Assembly: GCA_045530865.1 (NCBI GenBank)
Contig: JAZSCX010000054.1
Coordinates: forward strand, 1 to 29,869
DNA length: 29,869 nt
Direction: 5' to 3'
Source: Avoscillospira sp045530865
GTDB taxonomy: Bacteria; Bacillota; Clostridia; Oscillospirales; Oscillospiraceae
Shown piece after piece: positions 15,341 through 21,464 of this stretch. The number at the start of each line of letters is the position of its first letter. Within the stretch, counting starts at the first letter, position 1. The translations under genes and the position numbers were made by a program. A model generated the notes under the pieces. That model did no database searches and was not told the DNA's origin. It saw nothing but the letters and a program-made list of their open reading frames with translations.

Positions 15341-15778
15341 ATGAGCTGGAATTTGGAAGAAGCCGTTCAATACTACGGCAGGCAGGGCGCGCCCGGTGAC
15401 CAGACCGCATTGACCGGACTTCTGCGGGAAGTACAGGATGAATTCGGCGGTTCCATCCCAGAAGGAATTCTGACGCCCATCGCCCAAACCTACAAGGTCA
15501 AGGAAAGCTTTCTGCAGGCGGTGATTCGCCGGATTCCCAGTCTGAAGCTGGCAGCGCAGAAGCCGGTACTGGAACTCTGCGCCGGTCCCAACTGCTCCAA
15601 GCGGGCCAATCTGGCAGGCTTTGTGGAAAAGACCTATGGAGAAAATCCTCAGAAATTTGTGCTGCGCTATGTGGGCTGTATGCGCCAGTGCGGCAAAGGC
15701 CCCAATCTCCGCTGGAACGGACAGGTCTACAATCAGGCTGACGAAGCTCTGATCCGCAAGCTGATAGAGAAGATTTGA
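15341..15778 (+). CDS. NuoE-like thioredoxin-fold [2Fe-2S] protein
   Basis: A 145-residue cytoplasmic protein of the NuoE/HydC/HoxE family. The N-terminal helical part (about 20-65, LLREVQDEFGGSIPEGIL...) leads to a thioredoxin-like fold with the [2Fe-2S] ligands Cys80-x4-Cys85 and Cys113-x3-Cys117. These subunits normally pass electrons within NADH dehydrogenase, electron-bifurcating hydrogenase or formate dehydrogenase complexes next to a NuoF-like flavoprotein. Here it stands alone, with its own promoter and terminator and no NuoF or hydrogenase gene nearby. AAAGGAG is eight bases before ATG 15341. It may serve a complex encoded elsewhere or act as a free ferredoxin. Confidence 0.85.
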   Translation: MSWNLEEAVQYYGRQGAPGDQTALTGLLREVQDEFGGSIPEGILTPIAQTYKVKESFLQAVIRRIPSLKLAAQKPVLELCAGPNCSKRANLAGFVEKTYGENPQKFVLRYVGCMRQCGKGPNLRWNGQVYNQADEALIRKLIEKI

Positions 15779-15779
15779 A

Positions 15780-15808
15780 AAAAGCGGCTGCCGAAGCAGC
15801 CGCTTTTG
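15780..15808. terminator. Bidirectional terminator
   Basis: AAAGCGGCTGC / GCAGCCGCTTT (15781-15791 / 15796-15806) around CGAA. A-rich left and T-rich right flanks serve the NuoE-like gene and the convergent mscS gene. Confidence 0.88.
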
Positions 15809-15813
15809 CTTTC

Positions 15814-16611
15814 TTATTTTTCGGTATGGACATGGATGTGAGGATAGGTCATGGCAACGCCGTGGGACGCATAGCAGCCGTGGACCCGCTCCAGAATGGC
15901 AAAATTGGCATCCCAGTAGTCTGCGTTCTTTACCCAGACACGGACGGTGTACTCAATGGAGCTTTCGCCGTATTTGCTCAGGGCAATGAACACCGGCTGA
16001 TCCCGCAGCACCTGAGGGATCTCCACAGCCTCTGCCAGAGCAGCCTGCACATCGGCGGGTGCGCAATCATAGGAGGCGGTGAACACGAAATCCAGTCTGC
16101 GGATCTCTTCGGCGGAAACATTGGTGATCACATTGGAGGTAACGGAACTGTTGGGCACCAGAATGACCTGATTATCCAAGGTATTGAGCTTGGTATGGGT
16201 CAGGCCGGTCTCCACGATGGTGCCGGTCATGCCGCCGACGGTGACGAAATCGCCGACCTTGAAGGGCTTGGACATCAGCAGGGTGATGCCGCTGAAGAAG
16301 TTGCCCAGAATCCCCTGAATGGACAGGGACACGGCAACACCGGCAATACTCAGAACCGCCAGCAGAGAGGCTGTCTCAATTCCCAGAGCGGGTGCAACGA
16401 TCAGAATGGTCAGGAATATCAGCAGCACCTTGAGGGTGGAGCGGATAATGGCATGGAGACTCTTGTCCAGCTTGCTCTTGTTCAGCACCTTTCCGGAAGC
16501 TGCCAGCAGGATCCTGGTCAAGAGCAGGCAGATGACCAGCAGAATCGCCGCTTTTGCAATGCTGGGGAGGAATGCGGTCACTTTTGCAAGCAGGGTTTCT
16601 AAGACATTCAT
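15814..16611 (-). CDS. mscS: Small-conductance mechanosensitive channel, MscS family
   Basis: A 265-residue MscS-type channel that opens under membrane tension to release osmolytes after hypo-osmotic shock. Three membrane segments are visible (about 17-38, 60-82 and 85-110). The third, the pore helix, is the Ala/Gly-rich run ending LSIQGILGNFFSGI, followed by the KPFKVGDFVTVGG segment and a cytoplasmic beta/alpha domain to the end. Size is close to E. coli MscS (286). The start at 16611 has only a weak purine-rich site. It lies 65 bases downstream of dnaK on the same strand. A GGGAAAC / GTTTCCC hairpin (16648-16664) without a good U tract lies between, so it may be partly co-transcribed with the chaperone operon. 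Confidence 0.9.
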   Translation of the reverse strand: MNVLETLLAKVTAFLPSIAKAAILLVICLLLTRILLAASGKVLNKSKLDKSLHAIIRSTLKVLLIFLTILIVAPALGIETASLLAVLSIAGVAVSLSIQGILGNFFSGITLLMSKPFKVGDFVTVGGMTGTIVETGLTHTKLNTLDNQVILVPNSSVTSNVITNVSAEEIRRLDFVFTASYDCAPADVQAALAEAVEIPQVLRDQPVFIALSKYGESSIEYTVRVWVKNADYWDANFAILERVHGCYASHGVAMTYPHIHVHTEK

Positions 16612-16676
16612 TGTTCATTCTCTCACTTTCATTTTCATTTTTATTCTGGGAAACACCGTTTCCCGGAGATACAAAA

Positions 16677-18473
16677 TCAGATTTCCTCAAAATCGGCATC
16701 CATGGCGTCATCAGTGGTGTCATCGTTGGGGGTTCCGGCAGAATAGCTGCCCCGATATTGAGTGTTGGAATCCACCGTGCAGCCCACATGTTCCATGACA
16801 CACTGCAGATGATCGGCGGCATCGTTCATGGCGGCGGGATTTTTGGATTTTACAGCCTGCCGGGCTTCCCGGATGGCCTCATTGAGCAGCTGCTTGGCGG
16901 GCTTGTCCACCTTGGCGGAGGCGGCCTGATAGATCAGCTGCTCACAGCGGTCCCGGGCAGTGGCCTCGGCCTTCAGGCGGGCATCCTCCGCGGCATATTG
17001 CTGCGCTTCCCGGACGGCCCGGTCGATCTCCGCCTGACTCATATTGGAGGTGGCGGTGATGGTGATATCCTGTGCCCGGCCTGTGCCCAGATCCTTGGCG
17101 GAGACATTCACAATGCCGTTGGCATCGATGGCAAAGGTCACTTCGATCTGCGGCACACCCCGAAGAGCACGGCGGATACCGGTCAGCTGAAACCGTCCCA
17201 ATTCCTTGTTCTGTCTTGCCATGGGGCGTTCGCCCTGCAGAACATGGACGTCCACGGAGGACTGGAAATTGGCGGCAGTGGTGAAAATCTGGCTCTTTCG
17301 GATGGGTAGGGTGGTGTTGCGCTCAATGATTCGAGTGCAAACGCCGCCTACAGTCTCAATGCCCAGAGACAGAGGTGTCACATCCAGCAGCAGCAGACCC
17401 GTCACGGCGCCGGTGAGCACGCCGCCCTGCAGACAGGCGCCCATAGCGACGCATTCATCGGGGTTGATGCCCTTGAAGGGCAGCCGTCCCGTGATGGCAT
17501 GCACCAGCTCCTGCACGGCGGGAATGCGGCTGGAGCCGCCCACCATCAGCACCTTGCTGATCTGGCTGATGGGCACGCCGGAATCGTTGATGGCCTGATC
17601 CACCGGGCCTCTGGTGGCCTGCACCAAGTGGCTGGTCAGCTCATTGAATTTCGCGCGGGTCAGGGTGGCCTCCATGTGCAGAGGGCCGTCCCGTCCCACG
17701 GTGATATAGGGCAGGGAAACAGAGGTCTGGCTCATGCCGGAAAGCTCGATCTTGGCCTTCTCGGCAGCTTCCCGGATGCGCTGCATGGCGGCTGGATCCC
17801 GGCTCAGATCCAGACGATGCTCCCGCTTGAACTCCCGCACCAGATGCTCCACGATGCATTGGTCAAAATCGTCGCCGCCCAGATGGTTGTTGCCGGCGGT
17901 GGCCAGAACCTCGATGACGCCGGAGGAAATCTCCAGAATGGAAACGTCAAAGGTGCCGCCGCCCAGATCGTAGACCATGATCTTCTGGCTCTCTTCCTTG
18001 TCCACGCCGTAGGCCAGCGCCGCGGCGGTAGGCTCATTGATAATGCGCTTGACCTCCAGACCGGCAATGCGGCCGGCATCCTTGGTGGCTTGCCGCTGGG
18101 CATCGGTGAAATAGGCAGGCACGGTGATGACGGCTTCCGTCACTGGGCCGCCCAGATAGGCTTCCGCATCAGCCTTCAGCTTCTGCAGAATCATAGCAGA
18201 GATCTCCTGCGGCGTATAGCGCTTTCCGTCGATTATAACCTTATAGTCGGTGCCCATCTCCCGTTTGATGGAGGAAATGGTGCGGTCGTGGTTGGTAACA
18301 GCCTGCCGCTTGGCGATCTGACCCACCATGCGCTCGCCAGTTTTGGCAAAGGCCACCACCGAAGGCGTGGTTCTGCCTCCTTCCGCATTGGGAATGACGA
18401 GCGGTTCGCCGCCCTCCATGACGCAGACGCAGCTGTTGGTGGTGCCGAGATCGATTCCGATGATATGAGACAT
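16677..18473 (-). CDS. dnaK: Hsp70 chaperone DnaK
   Basis: Hsp70, 598 residues, an ATP-dependent folding chaperone. The nucleotide-binding domain has GIDLGTTNS (6-14), NEPTAAALAYG, YDLGGGTFDVSIL and VGGSSRIP. The substrate domain has LLLDVTPLSLGIETVGG, and a helical lid with a short acidic tail ending DADFEEI follows. It has the shortened ATPase domain of Gram-positive DnaK. AAGGAG eight bases upstream fixes the start, 17 bases after grpE. The order dnaJ-grpE-dnaK with a tiny GrpE and a membrane J protein differs from the usual hrcA-grpE-dnaK-dnaJ operon, and no CIRCE element was recognised. It may therefore be a second, specialised copy; whether a canonical dnaK exists elsewhere cannot be seen. 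Confidence 0.95.
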   Translation of the reverse strand: MSHIIGIDLGTTNSCVCVMEGGEPLVIPNAEGGRTTPSVVAFAKTGERMVGQIAKRQAVTNHDRTISSIKREMGTDYKVIIDGKRYTPQEISAMILQKLKADAEAYLGGPVTEAVITVPAYFTDAQRQATKDAGRIAGLEVKRIINEPTAAALAYGVDKEESQKIMVYDLGGGTFDVSILEISSGVIEVLATAGNNHLGGDDFDQCIVEHLVREFKREHRLDLSRDPAAMQRIREAAEKAKIELSGMSQTSVSLPYITVGRDGPLHMEATLTRAKFNELTSHLVQATRGPVDQAINDSGVPISQISKVLMVGGSSRIPAVQELVHAITGRLPFKGINPDECVAMGACLQGGVLTGAVTGLLLLDVTPLSLGIETVGGVCTRIIERNTTLPIRKSQIFTTAANFQSSVDVHVLQGERPMARQNKELGRFQLTGIRRALRGVPQIEVTFAIDANGIVNVSAKDLGTGRAQDITITATSNMSQAEIDRAVREAQQYAAEDARLKAEATARDRCEQLIYQAASAKVDKPAKQLLNEAIREARQAVKSKNPAAMNDAADHLQCVMEHVGCTVDSNTQYRGSYSAGTPNDDTTDDAMDADFEEI

Positions 18474-18490
18474 AAGACCGCTCCTTACTG

Positions 18491-18931
18491 TTAATCGCAG
18501 TTTGCCACGACCACTTTTGCGTGACGGATGACTTCGTCATCCATGGTGAAGCCCACCTGCAGGACTTCCACGATTTCTTCCTGCCGGTACTGCGGATCGC
18601 AGATGTGCTCCACGGCCTCGTGATAGGTGGGATTGAAGATTCTGCCCTTGGAGGCCATGGGTTTGATTTTCAAAGAGGCCATGGCGTCCAGCAGGTTTTT
18701 CAAAATCATCTCCACGCCCTTGTAAAAGGCAGGATCGCTGCAGGAACTGGCCAGCGCCCGCTGCAGATCGTCGTAGATGGGCAGAAAGGCAGCGGCGGTT
18801 TTCCGGGCAGATTGGCTGCCAACGGATTCCAGCTCAAGAGTAGTACGCCGCCGGTAATTCTGGTATTCCGCCTGCAGTGCATTCCAGCGGTCATCAGGCT
18901 CCTGCTGACGTTTTGAAAAAATGCCCATCAT
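18491..18931 (-). CDS. grpE: Short GrpE-type nucleotide exchange factor
   Basis: About 146 residues. It shows the GrpE C-terminal signature (FNPTYHEAVEHI, then VLQVGFTMDDEVIRHAKVVVA), which promotes ADP release from DnaK. GrpE is usually near 190-200 residues; here the long acidic N-terminal coiled coil is cut to about 45 residues. Start choice is uncertain. GTG 18937 overlaps the dnaJ stop (GTGA), whereas ATG 18931 or ATG 18928 sit four to seven bases after AGAGGTGA. I give 18931. It is translationally linked to dnaJ upstream and 17 bases from dnaK downstream. Confidence 0.88.
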   Translation of the reverse strand: MMGIFSKRQQEPDDRWNALQAEYQNYRRRTTLELESVGSQSARKTAAAFLPIYDDLQRALASSCSDPAFYKGVEMILKNLLDAMASLKIKPMASKGRIFNPTYHEAVEHICDPQYRQEEIVEVLQVGFTMDDEVIRHAKVVVANCD

Positions 18932-18933
18932 AT

Positions 18934-19428
18934 TCACCTCTGTTCGGAATAGCTGTAGCCGGGCTGATTGTAATAATAGTCCGGAGGCAGTTGATAAAGC
19001 AGGCTGCGTCCCACACAGCTGACCAGATTGAGAAACAGATAGATTACCAGAATCAGCCGGAAGATCGGGAAGGGACGGGATCTTCTGGGATGATAGGTGT
19101 ATTGATAGTTCCCCTGATTCTGCTGGTTATAAAAATTGCGAAAAAACTCCTCAAAGGGATCTTGTTCATTGGCATTGCCGCCGGGACGGTAGGTATAGGC
19201 GGTTTGACCGGTATAGGGATTCTGTCCGGCATTGGGCTGCTGCCACGCCTGCGGATTTTTGATCCGGTCGTAGGCCTGATTGACCTCATTCATCCGCTGC
19301 GCGGCAGTGGGGTCTCCCGGGTTGAGATCGGGGTGGTATTTTTTTGCCAGTCGCCGGTAGGCGGCTTTGATTTCATCCTCGGATGCGCCTTTGCTGACGC
19401 CCAGTACTTCATAAGGGTCTCGTGCCAT
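18934..19428 (-). CDS. Membrane-anchored J-domain protein
   Basis: A 164-residue class III J protein. The J domain (about 4-70) has HPD at 32-34 in KKYHPDLNPGD, needed to stimulate Hsp70 ATPase. A Gln/Asn/Pro/Tyr-rich linker follows (about 60-115), then Arg-rich PRRSRP, one hydrophobic segment (about 122-141) and a short Tyr-rich tail. It lacks the zinc-finger and substrate domains of DnaJ. It heads the dnaJ-grpE-dnaK operon, so it probably recruits this DnaK to the membrane. The start at 19428 follows AAGGAG by six bases; the longer frame from 19509 lacks such a site. Confidence 0.87.
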   Translation of the reverse strand: MARDPYEVLGVSKGASEDEIKAAYRRLAKKYHPDLNPGDPTAAQRMNEVNQAYDRIKNPQAWQQPNAGQNPYTGQTAYTYRPGGNANEQDPFEEFFRNFYNQQNQGNYQYTYHPRRSRPFPIFRLILVIYLFLNLVSCVGRSLLYQLPPDYYYNQPGYSYSEQR

Positions 19429-19521
19429 GGCTTCTCCTTGCTTCCTGACATGTACTTTTCTATATTGTACAGGAACGAAACAGAAAATGTGTGAAGCAAT
19501 TGCGAACAATTCAGAAAAAAG

Positions 19522-19544
19522 AGGATGCTGCAGCGCAGCATCCT
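19522..19544 (-). terminator. Terminator of the YegP-like gene
   Basis: AGGATGCTGC / GCAGCATCCT with an AGC loop. On the minus strand it is followed by a T-rich tract (TCTTTTTT). Confidence 0.85.
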
Positions 19545-19559
19545 TCTTATTTGCGGAAA

Positions 19560-19928
19560 TTACTCTTCCACAATCTCAGCCTCGGGGGCATTCTTCTTGA
19601 CACTGGCGATACCGTTTTCACAGCCGGCCTTGGAGGTGTAACCCTCGGAAACAGCGATGATCTCGCCGTTGCGGGCCTTCAGACGGAAGCGGTATTCACC
19701 GGCCTTATCGGTGTACAGTTCAAACTTGGGGTGGACAACCGTCTCGAAATTCTCAACGGTCTGATCTTCCACATTGGCAACAGCAGCGTTCTTTTTGACG
19801 CTCTCAATGCCGTTGAGGCAGCCGGCCTTGGACTCGTAGACTTCGGAAGTGGCGATGACTTCGCCGTTGCCGGCCTTCAGATCAAACTTGATGCCGGAGT
19901 TGACAGTGCGAATAACAAATTTACCCAT
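19560..19928 (-). CDS. YegP-like protein with two DUF1508 repeats
   Basis: A 122-residue protein made of two DUF1508 repeats, about residues 1-52 and 68-118. Each has the pattern F-x-L-K-A-x-N-G-E-(V/I)-I-A-x-S-E-x-Y-x-S-K-A-G-C-x-N-G-I-x-S-V-K-K-N-A, typical of the YegP family. The acidic tail ends EAEIVEE. Function is unknown in the family; YegP-like proteins are small soluble beta proteins. AAAGGA precedes ATG 19928 at good spacing. It has its own promoter with a palindrome at the start site and a strong terminator. Confidence 0.9.
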   Translation of the reverse strand: MGKFVIRTVNSGIKFDLKAGNGEVIATSEVYESKAGCLNGIESVKKNAAVANVEDQTVENFETVVHPKFELYTDKAGEYRFRLKARNGEIIAVSEGYTSKAGCENGIASVKKNAPEAEIVEE

Positions 19929-19958
19929 AATTCTGTCCTTTCTCCACCGATGTGGAAA

Positions 19959-20001
19959 TAGTTGTCAACTACAGTGTAGCACATAACAGCGATATAGTCA
20001 A
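19959..20001 (-). promoter_or_regulatory. Promoter and palindrome of the YegP-like gene
   Basis: Minus strand: TTGACT (19996-20001), a 17-base spacer and extended -10 TG-C-TACACT (hexamer 19973-19978). Immediately downstream lies a perfect odd palindrome, TAGTTGTCAACTA (19959-19971), at the expected transcription start. Confidence 0.7.
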
Positions 20002-20016
20002 AAAGAATCGAAAGAA

Positions 20017-20053
20017 AGATGCATGGATATCCCCCGGAGAAGACCATGTATCT
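20017..20053 (-). terminator. Possible terminator of the small acidic gene
   Basis: AGATGCATGG / CCATGTATCT (20017-20026 / 20044-20053) pair with one wobble around a long loop. The minus strand then reads a T-rich tract. Confidence 0.4.
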
Positions 20054-20065
20054 TCTGAAAGTTGC

Positions 20066-20209
20066 CTATTCTTCCGGTATTTCTTCTTCCTCTTGTTCAT
20101 AGGAACTAAAGAACAACTCTTCGCATTCTTCCTGTGCTTCGATCAGAATTTGAATGGCATCTTCTATCGCACGCATCATAATCGAATACATTTTCTTATG
20201 ATCCGGCAT
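20066..20209 (-). CDS. 47-residue acidic protein, divergent from the XRE regulator
   Basis: A 47-residue protein starting MPDHKKMYSIMMRAIEDAIQ. A predicted amphipathic helix (about 6-35) is followed by a strongly acidic tail (EQEEEEIPEE). I do not recognise it. GGGAGGTGG about five bases before ATG 20209 and an excellent promoter (TTGACA-N17-TAATCT) argue that it is real. It shares a 90-base control region with the XRE gene facing the other way. By analogy with phage-like or toxin-antitoxin switches it could bind or antagonise the regulator; nothing in the sequence proves that. Confidence 0.65.
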   Translation of the reverse strand: MPDHKKMYSIMMRAIEDAIQILIEAQEECEELFFSSYEQEEEEIPEE

Positions 20210-20228
20210 ATTCCCACCTCCCAAATAA

Positions 20229-20283
20229 AGATTAGGACATATTGTCCAAAATGTCAATAGGACGATATGTCCTTTGTTATATT
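20229..20283. promoter_or_regulatory. Divergent promoter region with two operators
   Basis: Leftward promoter: TTGACA (20252-20257, minus), a 17-base spacer, TAATCT (20229-20234). Rightward promoter: extended -10 TG-T-TATATT (20275-20283), weak -35. Operator 1 is GGACA-TAT-TGTCC (20235-20247), inside the leftward spacer. Operator 2 is AGGAC-GATAT-GTCCT (20259-20273), just before the rightward -10. Their centres are 25 bases apart and they share AGGAC/GTCC half-sites, as expected for cooperative binding by a dimeric repressor. Confidence 0.75.
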
Positions 20284-20299
20284 ACCTTTGGGTGATGCT

Positions 20300-20503
20300 A
20301 TGAGACTTCGAATTCGGGATTTGCGGGAAGACCATGACTATACGCAAAAATATATTGCGGAATACCTGATTTGTGACCAATCCCTCTACTCCAAATATGA
20401 ACGGGGAGAGAGACCGGTGCCGCTGGAAGTGGTGATGAAGCTGGCAGATTTGTATCATGTCAGCTTGGATTACCTTTGCGGCAGAACAGACAAGAACCGA
20501 TAA
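20300..20503 (+). CDS. XRE-family helix-turn-helix regulator
   Basis: A 67-residue protein that is almost only a Cro/CI-type helix-turn-helix: MRLRIRDLREDHDYTQKYIA, the recognition region LICDQSLYSKYERGERPVP, and the closing helix LADLYHVSLDYLCG. No extra sensor or dimerisation domain is present. With a rightward start near 20290 the mRNA would have only about ten untranslated bases, and no clear ribosome site precedes ATG 20300. In-frame non-ATG starts upstream are possible. It probably represses both divergent promoters through the two AGGAC...GTCC(T) operators. Confidence 0.9.
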   Translation: MRLRIRDLREDHDYTQKYIAEYLICDQSLYSKYERGERPVPLEVVMKLADLYHVSLDYLCGRTDKNR

Positions 20504-20507
20504 AAGT

Positions 20508-20532
20508 CCCCCGGAAGCGTTGCTTCCGGGGG
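20508..20532. terminator. Terminator hairpin between the XRE and rubrerythrin genes
   Basis: CCCCCGGAAGC / GCTTCCGGGGG, a perfect 11-bp stem with GTT loop, between convergent genes. The U tract is weak on the plus strand. Confidence 0.75.
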
Positions 20533-20589
20533 CAAATTCTTTACTTATATCCTATCATGACTTCGGAGATCACGTCCAGCACCTTTTTA

Positions 20590-21177
20590 TTAGCCAAAGT
20601 ATCTCTCCAGCAGACCCTTCAGCGCCTTACCATGGCGGGCTTCGTCGCGGGCCATTTCATGGACGGTGTCATGGATGGCGTCCAGACCGTTGGCCTTGGC
20701 GACCTTTGCCAGATCGAACTTACCGGCGGTAGCGCCGAACTCGCAGTCCACACGCCATGCCAGATTGGCCTTGGTGGAGGCTTTCATGTTGGGCTCCAGT
20801 TCTTCGCCCAGCAGTTCCGCGAACTTTGCTGCGTGCTCGGCTTCTTCATAAGCTGCCTTTTCCCAGTACAGGCCGATCTCAGGATAGCCTTCGCGGTGGG
20901 CGATACGCGCCATGCACAGATACATACCGACTTCAGCGCACTCGCCGTTGAAGTTGGCAAACAGCTGCTCTCGGATGAAAGCCTTGTCTTCGGCGGAGAT
21001 ATCGGCATTGTTGGCTACGGTCTTGCCGTAAACGCCGTACTCGTGCTCAGCGGCCAGCTTGCCTTCTTCCATGGGCTTGAACTTGGAGCCGGGGACCTTG
21101 CAGGTGGGGCAGCGGAAATCAGCGGGGATCTCGCCTTCGTGAACATAACCGCAAACGGGGCATACATACTTCTTCAT
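20590..21177 (-). CDS. Reverse rubrerythrin
   Basis: A 195-residue reverse rubrerythrin. The rubredoxin domain is N-terminal (Cys6, Cys9, Cys23, Cys26 in CPVCGYVH and CPTCKVPG), followed by a ferritin-like diiron domain with FNGECAEVGMY, YEEAEHAAKF and DEARHGKAL carrying the Glu/His ligands. In classical rubrerythrin the order is opposite. In Clostridia these proteins reduce H2O2 and O2 with NADH-derived electrons, protecting oxygen-sensitive enzymes such as the CODH encoded nearby. The start at 21177 has GGGAGGAC upstream. The strong promoter carries a palindrome at the start site, hinting at peroxide-type control. Confidence 0.93.
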   Translation of the reverse strand: MKKYVCPVCGYVHEGEIPADFRCPTCKVPGSKFKPMEEGKLAAEHEYGVYGKTVANNADISAEDKAFIREQLFANFNGECAEVGMYLCMARIAHREGYPEIGLYWEKAAYEEAEHAAKFAELLGEELEPNMKASTKANLAWRVDCEFGATAGKFDLAKVAKANGLDAIHDTVHEMARDEARHGKALKGLLERYFG

Positions 21178-21223
21178 AATTTTGTCCTCCCAAAAAATTT
21201 ATATTATGTAGATTTGATTTAAT

Positions 21224-21242
21224 AATAAGAATTGTTCTTATT
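21224..21242. promoter_or_regulatory. Candidate PerR/Fur-like operator of the rubrerythrin gene
   Basis: AATAAGAA-TTG-TTCTTATT, perfect 8-bp arms, lies about ten bases downstream of the rubrerythrin -10, covering the early transcribed region. The A/T-rich palindrome resembles Fur-family sites but is not an exact PerR box. Confidence 0.5.
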
Positions 21243-21251
21243 TATGGTTTT

Positions 21252-21280
21252 AGTATAGCATAGGGATTATATTTTGTCAA
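21252..21280 (-). promoter_or_regulatory. Promoter of the rubrerythrin gene
   Basis: Minus strand: perfect TTGACA (21275-21280), a 17-base spacer and extended -10 TG-C-TATACT (hexamer 21252-21257). Confidence 0.85.
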
Positions 21281-21396
21281 TAGGAATTATTATTATTTTT
21301 TGTTTTTCTTTCTTACACATGAATGCCAGCAGCGGCGCGCCGGGGTCATCGCGCCCTACAGGGTGCATAGGCAGCAGAACCGGATGAACATTTTCC

Positions 21397-21425
21397 TTGC
21401 ATTTCCGTCTGAAAACGGCTATCAT
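21397..21425 (+). promoter_or_regulatory. Putative promoter of the DUF1846 gene
   Basis: TTGCAT (21397-21402), a 17-base spacer and TATCAT (21420-21425), 39 bases before the gene. The -35 is weak. Confidence 0.45.
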
Positions 21426-21464
21426 TGATAATGGACGATTATTTGACCAAGTGAGGGACCACCT

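Noticed and set aside
19429..19520. CIRCE element (HrcA site) in front of the dnaJ-grpE-dnaK operon
   Set aside because: No TTAGCACTC-N9-GAGTGCTAA-like inverted repeat was seen; only a TACAAT-like -10 with a poor -35.
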